From: Candidatus Omnitrophota bacterium
GTDB lineage: Bacteria; Omnitrophota; Gorgyraeia; Tantalellales; Tantalellaceae
DNA length: 5,580 bases
NCBI GenBank assembly: GCA_030617085.1
Contig: JAUWWB010000079.1
Coordinates: 1-5,580 of the forward strand
Direction of reading: 5' to 3'
Shown here piece after piece: positions 1 to 4,839 of this stretch; within the stretch, counting starts at the first letter, position 1; each line of letters starts with the position of its first letter. The notes under the pieces were generated by a model, which was not told where the DNA came from, did no database searches, and worked only from the letters and a program-made list of their open reading frames with translations. The position numbers were made by a program, and so were the translations under genes.

Positions 1-25
1 AAATGAACCAAATTACGAAAGAAAC

Positions 26-61
26 AGAGAACCTCATTTCACATTTCAAGGGCTGACCCCA
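26..61. repeat. Possible dispersed repeat fragment downstream of the FMN reductase gene
   Basis: On the minus strand this reads TGGGGTCAGCCCTTGAAATG followed by TGAAATGAGG. The GGGGTCAG...CTTGAAAT wording resembles dispersed elements that I associate with REP-type transposase surroundings in several uncultured lineages. It contains the 7-mer CATTTCA twice in tandem (35-48). No transposase or boundary is visible, so this is a weak call from memory. Confidence 0.3.
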
Positions 62-64
62 CTC

Positions 65-85
65 GCCCTAACTCCGAACTAACAA
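65..85. repeat. Degenerate heptamer repeat at FMN reductase 3' end
   Basis: Three imperfect 7-bp units on the plus strand: GCCCTAA (65-71), CTCCGAA (72-78) and CTAACAA (79-85). The segment includes the stop codon (68-70) and the last codons of the FMN reductase gene. The 12-mer CTCCGAACTAAC (72-83) recurs exactly at 4864-4875, the 3' end of the amylase gene. Confidence 0.6.
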
Positions 86-643
86 CCTCCGCCCCAACTC
101 ACGCGCTTTCTCAAGATACTCCGGGTGTTCCAGCGCGGCTCCTTTTTTGTCGAGCCCGGGGCAGAAAGCCTCCTCCTTATAACGCACGTTGGCCGTCGCG
201 AAAAAATGCCTGACGATGGATCTGGCGTTCCGGAAAAAATCTTCGCGGTGACTTGCTTCGACGCAGATGAACGCGCCTTCTCTTTTACCCGGGAACAGTT
301 CCCTATTCCTCATGAACTTTGCCAGCCAGACGCACTGGAAGCGGTCTATCATCGTCTTGGTCTGCGCGGAAAGGCTCCCGAAAAAAATGGGAGAAGCCAG
401 GATAAGTACGTCGGATCCGTTTATTTTCCTGTAAATGAGATGTATATCGTCGTCGACCACGGAAAAGCCTTCGTCGTTCACATTCTCGTACTCCTCTTCC
501 TGACAGGGCGAAATATCAAGGTCGTTCAGAACGATCTTTTCCGTTTCCGCCCCGCTTTCCCGCGCCCCCTCCAGCGCCTTCTCGAGCAAAATATCCGTAT
601 TCCCCCCCTTGCGGGGACTACCGCATATTCCGAGGACCTTCAT
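68..643 (-). CDS. Flavodoxin-fold NADPH-dependent FMN reductase-like protein
   Basis: A 191-residue flavoprotein. The N-terminus MKVLGICGSPRKGGNTDILL has the FMN-phosphate loop GSPRKGGNT (8-16) after the first beta strand, and ILASPIFFGSLSAQTKTMID (81-100) is the second FMN-contacting segment, the usual arrangement of FMN reductases and iron-sulfur flavoproteins (Isf). It would transfer electrons from NAD(P)H to FMN or another acceptor; the substrate is unknown. In Isf relatives the stretch before the DDD (64-66) carries a CxxCxxC-type cluster motif; here only C47 remains and the others are replaced (CQEEEYENV), so no 4Fe-4S cluster is expected. The start is the ATG at 643, with GGAGG seven bases upstream; an upstream in-frame ATG (721) would translate an intergenic palindrome as VVILRFAQDD and is rejected. 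The stop and last residues (VRS) come from a heptamer repeat. It follows glgC by 111 nt; a link to glycogen metabolism is not evident. Confidence 0.88.
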   Translation of the reverse strand: MKVLGICGSPRKGGNTDILLEKALEGARESGAETEKIVLNDLDISPCQEEEYENVNDEGFSVVDDDIHLIYRKINGSDVLILASPIFFGSLSAQTKTMIDRFQCVWLAKFMRNRELFPGKREGAFICVEASHREDFFRNARSIVRHFFATANVRYKEEAFCPGLDKKGAALEHPEYLEKARELGRRLLVRS

Positions 644-650
644 GTTGTGG

Positions 651-655
651 CCTCC
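651..655 (-). promoter_or_regulatory. Ribosome-binding site of FMN reductase gene (decides start)
   Basis: GGAGG on the minus strand, 7 nt before the ATG at 643. It fixes the start at the residue where flavodoxin-fold homology begins (MKVLGICGSP) rather than the upstream ATG at 721. Confidence 0.75.
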
Positions 656-680
656 GTGTTCTGATGTCAGATGTCGGCAT

Positions 681-711
681 TTGTCATCCTGAGCGAAGCG
701 AAGGATGACAA
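681..711. repeat. Dispersed palindromic repeat (VILRFAQDD-type)
   Basis: A perfect 10-bp inverted repeat, TTGTCATCCT (681-690) and AGGATGACAA (702-711), around an 11-base loop GAGCGAAGCGA. This is a familiar intergenic repeat in many bacterial genomes and metagenomes, often seen mistranslated as VILRFAQDD. It lies between glgC and the FMN reductase. It may act as an RNA hairpin, but there is no T-run to make it a clear terminator on either strand. Two units ending in GATGTC (662-668, 669-675) lie beside it. Confidence 0.7.
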
Positions 712-720
712 CCGGGGGCA

Positions 721-755
721 ACCTAAAACCTATGACCTAACACCTAAAACCTAGC
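721..755. repeat. Heptamer array (ACCTANN)5 after glgC
   Basis: Five consecutive 7-bp units on the plus strand: ACCTAAA, ACCTATG, ACCTAAC, ACCTAAA, ACCTAGC. Each begins with ACCTA and varies in the last two bases. The last unit overlaps the first base of the glgC stop codon (755-757), so the array begins exactly where the gene ends. Confidence 0.85.
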
Positions 756-2008
756 TAAATAACCGTCCCCGCGGGGATAACTGCGTTCTTGGGGATGATG
801 ACTATTCCGTCCCTGATGTGGTAGTTCGGGCCGTCGAAGTTTTCCAGGCCTTTTTCGTTGAGTATTTTGACGTTGTCCCCTATCCTTACGTCTTTATCCA
901 GTATGGCCTTGCGTATATGGCAGTTACTGCCGAGGCCGAGCAGCGGAATGCCCCGGGAACCGTTTCTGTCCATCTCCTCGGCTGTTTCGTAATAGTCACA
1001 GCCCATCGCGACGGTGTCTTCGATGATCGAACCGCTTCCTACCCTTAACCTCAGGCCTATGATGGAATGGATTATTTTTGACGGGAGGATTATCGCGCCT
1101 TCGGCGACGATGCTCTTTTCTATGCGGCAATCCTCGAATTTGGCAGGTGATAAATACCTGGTTCTTGTGAATATCTGCCACTGCTCATCGAACATGTCAA
1201 GGGGCGGGACCGGGTCGGTCAGGGAAAGGTTTTCCTCGTAGAAGGTCTTTATCGTTCCGATGTCGCGCCAGTAGCCGTCAAAACGGAACGCGTACGCGGA
1301 GCGTTCGCCGATCGCCCCGGGTATGATCTCCCCGCCGAAGTCCGCTCTCTTATCCTTCTCGAGAAGTTCTATCAGCGTCGATTTGTTGAACAGGTATATG
1401 CCCATCGAACCGAGATAACGCCTCTCGCCGCCGGATTCCACGGCCATATCCTTGATCATCGAAAGGTCCTTCGGCTTTTCCGCGAATCCGGTTATCCGTG
1501 AATTTTTGTCTATGCCCATTATCCCCAGGGCGGATACCTCTTCCTCTTTCACGCAGTTGCAGGCGATCGTCAGCTCCGCCTCTTTGTTAAGATGGCAGCG
1601 GTACATGTCCCTCATGTTCATCTTGTACAGCTGGTCGCCGGACAGGACAAAGATATGCTTGATGGCGGGATCATTAAAATGCTTGAGGCACCGCCTGACC
1701 GCGTCGGCCGTCCCCTGGAACCAGTCCGCGCCCTCCATGGACTGTTCCGCCGCCATGATCTCGATGAAGCCCTTGGTGAACGGGTCCATCTTGTAAGTGC
1801 GGCTTATATGCTTGTTTAAGGACTCGGACAGGAACTGGGTAAGGACGTAGATCCGGTTGAACCCGGAGTTGAGACAGTTGCTGACAGGGATATCTATCAA
1901 CCTGTATTTCCCGAAAAGCGGCGCCGCGGGCTTACACCTCTCCTTCGTCAGGGGAAAAAGGCGAGTCCCCCTGCCCCCGCCAAGAATGACACAAAGCACT
2001 TCTTTCAT
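755..2008 (-). CDS. glgC: Glucose-1-phosphate adenylyltransferase (ADP-glucose pyrophosphorylase)
   Basis: Makes ADP-glucose and pyrophosphate from glucose-1-phosphate and ATP (EC 2.7.7.27), the committed step of bacterial glycogen synthesis. The 417 residues have the full family layout: nucleotidyltransferase loop LGGGRGTRLFPLT (9-21), KPAAPLFGKYRLIDIPVSNC (26-45), WFQGTADAVR (96-105), the metal/catalytic LSGDQLYKM (122-130), the sugar-phosphate site GFAEKP (174-179, K178), YLGSMGIYLF (198-207), FGGEIIP (224-230) and YWRDIGT (246-252), then a left-handed beta-helix domain from about 285. Wording throughout is closer to cyanobacterial and plant enzymes than to E. coli GlgC, including the ending (I)R(D)GIVIIPKNAVIPAGTVI. 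K372 and K407 line up with the two lysines reported for 3-phosphoglycerate activation in Anabaena, so activation by that metabolite is possible. The ATG start lies 23 nt after the DUF2934 stop and has only a weak ribosome-binding site, suggesting coupling. The stop codon abuts a heptamer array. Confidence 0.97.
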   Translation of the reverse strand: MKEVLCVILGGGRGTRLFPLTKERCKPAAPLFGKYRLIDIPVSNCLNSGFNRIYVLTQFLSESLNKHISRTYKMDPFTKGFIEIMAAEQSMEGADWFQGTADAVRRCLKHFNDPAIKHIFVLSGDQLYKMNMRDMYRCHLNKEAELTIACNCVKEEEVSALGIMGIDKNSRITGFAEKPKDLSMIKDMAVESGGERRYLGSMGIYLFNKSTLIELLEKDKRADFGGEIIPGAIGERSAYAFRFDGYWRDIGTIKTFYEENLSLTDPVPPLDMFDEQWQIFTRTRYLSPAKFEDCRIEKSIVAEGAIILPSKIIHSIIGLRLRVGSGSIIEDTVAMGCDYYETAEEMDRNGSRGIPLLGLGSNCHIRKAILDKDVRIGDNVKILNEKGLENFDGPNYHIRDGIVIIPKNAVIPAGTVI

Positions 2009-2031
2009 GACAATCTGTCTCGAGTGTTATG

Positions 2032-2289
2032 CTACTTCTTCTTCAAGCCCGCCATCACGGCTTTCTCGGCCTCGTACCAATCGCCCAGGTCGTTGCCATG
2101 GACATATCCGCGCCTCTCAAAAAGCTCATACGCTTTCTTTTCGGCCAAGGCGGAAAGCTCTCCCGGGCTTATCTTTTCAAGAGCGCTTTTCTTCGCACTT
2201 GACGAAACGATCTTCTTCCTCGCCGAAACGCTTTTCTTCTTCTCCACCGAAGACTTCCTCACGGTCTTTCTGGTCACTTTCCTCGCCAT
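2032..2289 (-). CDS. DUF2934 small basic protein
   Basis: An 85-residue protein. Residues 1-38 are a low-complexity tail rich in Lys, Arg, Ser, Ala and Val, like histone H1 or other DNA-binding tails. Residues about 45-80 form the short DUF2934 unit, with AYELFERRGYVHGNDLGDWY (53-72) showing its A-Y-x-L...R-x-G...D-W-x-x-A-E signature. The function of DUF2934 is not known. The start is the ATG at 2289, preceded at 8 nt by a perfect AAGGAGG; the ATG at 2322 would add 11 residues coded by the repeat array and is not credible. It sits between the branching enzyme and glgC, and its stop is 23 nt before glgC, so it is likely co-transcribed and perhaps translationally coupled. The tail suggests nucleic-acid binding or another polyanion partner; this is inference. 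Confidence 0.85.
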   Translation of the reverse strand: MARKVTRKTVRKSSVEKKKSVSARKKIVSSSAKKSALEKISPGELSALAEKKAYELFERRGYVHGNDLGDWYEAEKAVMAGLKKK

Positions 2290-2297
2290 TTGAAATA

Positions 2298-2304
2298 CCT
2301 CCTT
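2298..2304 (-). promoter_or_regulatory. Ribosome-binding site of DUF2934 gene (decides start)
   Basis: A perfect AAGGAGG on the minus strand, 8 nt before the ATG at 2289. It is the strongest ribosome-binding site in the window and excludes the upstream ATG at 2322. It lies only six bases from the end of the inverted heptamer repeat, so an RNA hairpin there could affect access to it. Confidence 0.85.
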
Positions 2305-2309
2305 ATTTA

Positions 2310-2411
2310 GCTCATAGTTCATAGTTCATAGCTCATAGGTTAGGGGGTGGACGCCTAAGACCTAAGACCTAAGAACTATGACCTATGAACTATGAGCTAT
2401 GAGCTATGAAC
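2310..2411. repeat. Heptamer arrays forming a long imperfect inverted repeat
   Basis: The left part (2310-2337) is four 7-bp units: GCTCATA, GTTCATA, GTTCATA, GCTCATA. The right part (2354-2409) is eight units: CCTAAGA three times, then ACTATGA, CCTATGA, ACTATGA, GCTATGA, GCTATGA. Arms 2310-2340 and 2381-2411 are complementary at 27 of 31 positions, the four differences being C/T transitions, with a 40-base loop. It fills the gap between the branching enzyme and DUF2934 and overlaps the branching enzyme stop codon and its last four codons. Confidence 0.9.
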
Positions 2412-4001
2412 TACCCCCCGATACACCCTATAATCTATATCCCCGAACACATTATACTTGCGTTCGGCTTCCGCCAGCATCTCCTCGTCGATGTTGCCGC
2501 TTCTCAACTGGCCGTGCAGGGCGAGAAACCTGCCGATATGTTCTTTTGTCCTCGTGGCGGCGTAATCGACGAACGTGCCGGTCTTCATGATAAACGCCCA
2601 GTCGCTTGACTGGGCGAGAAGTAATTCCCTTGCCATCTGGTTGAGCGCCCTTTTTTCGAGCCCGGCAGCATCCTCGTAGTCACCGGCGGCGCCTGTCATG
2701 AGCTCCGCCATCTTGTGAAGGTGCCTGTATATCCAGTCGTTGGAACCGTCCAGCCACACCTCGCTGTACCCTTTATAACCCCAGCTGGACATGGAAGGCG
2801 TCATGACGGGGTACCTGTCATAAAGATCCAGATACTCACCGGGCGTGATGGTCTTTATGGTATCCTGGTCATGATGCATCTTGCGCAGGAAGAAATCCAG
2901 CCACTCGGGGCCTTCAAACCACCAGTGCCCGAAAAGCTCGGCATCGTAGGGTGAAACGATTATGGGGGCCCTGTCCATCACATCCGAAAGATATTCTACC
3001 TGTTTTTCCCTGTTGAACATGAAATTGCCCGCGTGCTCGGCGGCCTTCTCCAGCGCCGCGCGCCTGTCATAGATGTCCTTATGGTCCGTTTCGCCGGTTA
3101 TCCTGTAATATTTTATGCCGGTATTTACGCGGGTCCCGCAGGCATTGATGAACGGCCTTACATAATCATAATCAAGTTCAAAGCCGATATCCCTGTAATA
3201 TTCCCGATAATGATGATCGCCGGGATAGCCTTCCTTCGAACTCCAGACGGCTTTGGAACTCTCCGTATCCCTTCCGAAAACGGAAACTCCCGATTCGCAC
3301 AAATAGGGGCTATGTATCCCGTACCTGGGCCTCGGCGATCCGAACAGTATGCCGTGCGTCTCCACGAAGAAATACCTGATGCCGAGTTCTTTCAGTATCT
3401 CGTCGTGCCCGGGATGGTAGCCGCATTCGGGAAGCCATATGCCTTTCGGCGTCCTCCCAAAGACATCCCTGTACACATCGACCGCGACCCTGATCTGCGC
3501 CTTCACCGCCGGTCTGTAAAGGTCCATCAGCGGCAGGTAACCATGGGTTGCGCAGCATGTAATGACCTCGACTTTCCCCAGGTCCTGGAACTTCCTGAAC
3601 GCACGGAGAAGGTCGTTTCCGTATTTCTCCGAGAATATGTGCCTTGCCCGCTTGAACCTCTCCAGGTACATTACGGCCAGGGCGCCCCGCCGTTCGTCCG
3701 ACCGCGTCCTTTCGACCTCAAGCCCGGCAAGCGATATCAATTTGTCCAGATGCCTCAGGTACCTTGACACGAGAAGGCCGTCCCTCAGCATGTTCATCAG
3801 CGTAGGGCTGAGAGATACGGTGATCCGGAAATCAACGCCATCCTCGATAAGGTCGTCGAACACCTTGATGAGAGGTATGTAGGTATCGGTGATGGCCTCG
3901 AACAGCCAGTTTTCCTCGAGAAAACTTTCGTGTTCGGGATGCCTTATAAACGGCAGGTGCGCGTGCAGAACCAGAGCTAAATAACCTTTTGCCATGATCA
4001 T
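2397..4001 (-). CDS. 1,4-alpha-glucan branching enzyme, GH57 family with DUF1957 domain
   Basis: This enzyme (EC 2.4.1.18) cuts an alpha-1,4 glucan chain and re-attaches it by an alpha-1,6 bond, giving branched glycogen; it is unrelated in sequence to GH13 GlgB. The 534 residues match the short Thermus-type form (about 520) and lack the C-terminal helix-hairpin-helix extension of the Thermococcus enzyme. Motifs in order are HAHLPF (13-18), WLPECGY (189-195, nucleophile E192), FVETHG (212-217), SPYDAELFGHWWFEGPEW (350-367, acid/base D353) and SSWGYKGYSEVW (405-416), whose W407 and W416 are the conserved aromatics of this group. Y227 and Y233 lie where the family's mobile active-site loop is expected. 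The helical C-terminal domain covers about 418-525. The start is either the ATG at 4001 or the one at 3995; both have only a weak GGA upstream. The last residues (VVHSS) fall inside a heptamer repeat array. No signal peptide is seen, so it is cytoplasmic. Confidence 0.95.
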   Translation of the reverse strand: MIMAKGYLALVLHAHLPFIRHPEHESFLEENWLFEAITDTYIPLIKVFDDLIEDGVDFRITVSLSPTLMNMLRDGLLVSRYLRHLDKLISLAGLEVERTRSDERRGALAVMYLERFKRARHIFSEKYGNDLLRAFRKFQDLGKVEVITCCATHGYLPLMDLYRPAVKAQIRVAVDVYRDVFGRTPKGIWLPECGYHPGHDEILKELGIRYFFVETHGILFGSPRPRYGIHSPYLCESGVSVFGRDTESSKAVWSSKEGYPGDHHYREYYRDIGFELDYDYVRPFINACGTRVNTGIKYYRITGETDHKDIYDRRAALEKAAEHAGNFMFNREKQVEYLSDVMDRAPIIVSPYDAELFGHWWFEGPEWLDFFLRKMHHDQDTIKTITPGEYLDLYDRYPVMTPSMSSWGYKGYSEVWLDGSNDWIYRHLHKMAELMTGAAGDYEDAAGLEKRALNQMARELLLAQSSDWAFIMKTGTFVDYAATRTKEHIGRFLALHGQLRSGNIDEEMLAEAERKYNVFGDIDYRVYRGVVHSS

Positions 4002-4039
4002 TTTCCGTCCGTTGAGGGGCTGTCTTTATCGAACAGTCA

Positions 4040-4669
4040 TTAAGTAAGGCCGCCGGAGAACAGCTTTTTCTTGAGATGCCGCCCTATCAGCTCTTTCAGC
4101 TCAAGAGAACTGCCAGCGGCTTCGTCGCCGCCCGCGGCGGCGAACATCCTGTAATAAAGCTCTTCGGGGCACATCCAGTCTTCATCGCATACATCCGACA
4201 TCCTATCGGCGGGAGTCCTGACCGCGTTGGACCGCGCCAGGGAGAAAAATTCGCCGGTCGAGCACAGTATCCCGACGGCAGCCATCCACGCTCTCCCCGG
4301 ATTCCCGACGTGAATATACCAGTTATCCACCCAACCTTTTAGTTCAAAGTCACAAACTACCTTTGGATTCGAGTCGGACCCGCTTTGGGTCACATCATAT
4401 ACTCGCAGAACGCTCTTTGAAGGGGCGAGGCCTTTTTCCCGTATCGTTTCTCTTACGCTTGTCTCGACTTCGCTTTTTATCTCCCAGTAGGCATAGATCG
4501 TCCCCGGATCCCTGACCATCAATACGATCTTATTGTCGCCGTAAGTCCGGGGGAGGTCGACCGTGCTGTCTGTTTTGAATTCGACATCGGATGAAGGGCC
4601 TGATGGCGAGGAACCGGCGTCTTCTTCCCGGCAGGCAACGATATCTCTGGACAGGTCAATTTTTTCCAT
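4040..4669 (-). CDS. DUF4912 domain protein, first gene of the glycogen operon
   Basis: A 209-residue protein of unknown function. Residues 39-44 read LPRTYG and 53-64 RDPGTIYAYWEI, the typical DUF4912 opening; the second half has NWYIHVGNPGRAWMAAVG (116-133), then SLARSNAVRTPADRMSD (143-159), also typical. The first 35 residues are polar and acidic, likely disordered; the end (about 186-205) is a charged helix. No signal peptide or membrane segment is seen, so it is probably cytoplasmic. I chose the ATG at 4669, with AAAGGG five bases upstream. A TTG at 4696 would add nine residues and has GGAG only four bases upstream, so it is a possible alternative. The gene follows a good promoter and ends 38 nt before the branching enzyme. 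DUF4912 genes are often beside GH57 glucan genes, so a non-catalytic glucan-binding or partner role is plausible, but this is inference. Confidence 0.85.
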   Translation of the reverse strand: MEKIDLSRDIVACREEDAGSSPSGPSSDVEFKTDSTVDLPRTYGDNKIVLMVRDPGTIYAYWEIKSEVETSVRETIREKGLAPSKSVLRVYDVTQSGSDSNPKVVCDFELKGWVDNWYIHVGNPGRAWMAAVGILCSTGEFFSLARSNAVRTPADRMSDVCDEDWMCPEELYYRMFAAAGGDEAAGSSLELKELIGRHLKKKLFSGGLT

Positions 4670-4733
4670 CTCGGCCCTTTCGTGGTGGTTTAGCAAGAAA
4701 CTCCGGTATGTTTAATGATTATTAATACAGCTA

Positions 4734-4763
4734 ATTTTAACACCCGCGCTCAATCCATGTCAA
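4734..4763 (-). promoter_or_regulatory. Sigma70-type promoter for the DUF4912-GH57-DUF2934-glgC operon
   Basis: On the minus strand, TTGACA (4763-4758) is followed after 18 nt by TAAAAT (4739-4734), a perfect -35 and a 5/6 match to -10. Transcription would begin near 4727, leaving a leader of about 57 nt before the ATG at 4669 (about 30 nt to the alternative TTG at 4696). An imperfect AT-rich dyad, TTAAT-GATT-ATTAA (4712-4725), lies right at or after the predicted start and could be an operator, though it may be chance. Confidence 0.6.
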
Positions 4764-4802
4764 TGGAAATTTTAGCGCCGCAGCGGTTCGCCGCAGGGTA
4801 AA

Positions 4803-4824
4803 GGGCAGGCACAGGGGCCTGCCC
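4803..4824 (-). repeat. GC-rich hairpin downstream of amylase gene, possible weak terminator
   Basis: A perfect 8-bp inverted repeat, GGGCAGGC (4803-4810) and GCCTGCCC (4817-4824), with a 6-base loop. On the minus strand it follows the amylase stop by about 15 nt and is followed by TTTACCC, a poor T-tract. The wider sequence (GTAGGGGCAGGCCCCTGTG on the minus strand) resembles a dispersed intergenic repeat family. It may end amylase transcription or simply be a repeat. A second small hairpin, GCGG-TTCG-CCGC (4783-4794), lies next to it. Confidence 0.5.
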
Positions 4825-4839
4825 CTACATGCAATTAGG

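Noticed and set aside
125..664. Plus-strand open frame of 179 codons opposite the FMN reductase
   Set aside because: Antisense shadow; the minus-strand frame has clear flavodoxin motifs and a ribosome-binding site, the plus-strand translation resembles nothing.
644..721. N-terminal extension of the FMN reductase from the ATG at 721
   Set aside because: It would translate the intergenic palindrome (VVILRFAQDD); family homology and GGAGG support the start at 643.
2290..2322. N-terminal extension of the DUF2934 protein from the ATG at 2322
   Set aside because: The extra codons come from the heptamer array and the true ribosome-binding site lies downstream of that ATG.
2310..2411. CRISPR array
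   Set aside because: The 7-bp units are contiguous with no spacers; repeat length and structure do not fit CRISPR.
2310..2411. Rho-independent terminator after the branching enzyme
   Set aside because: The stem is AT-rich and imperfect with a 40-base loop and no T-run; an attenuator or processing role cannot be excluded but a classic terminator is unsupported.
3310..3558. Minus-strand 82-codon frame within the branching enzyme
   Set aside because: Out-of-frame overlap inside a well-supported gene, with no domain or ribosome-binding site.
3033..3767. Plus-strand open frame of 244 codons opposite the branching enzyme
   Set aside because: Antisense shadow of a gene with all GH57 motifs; no recognisable domain or ribosome-binding site.
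4670..4696. TTG start for the DUF4912 gene
   Set aside because: Possible, but GGAG is only four bases upstream and an ATG with AAAGGG follows nine codons later; kept only as an alternative.
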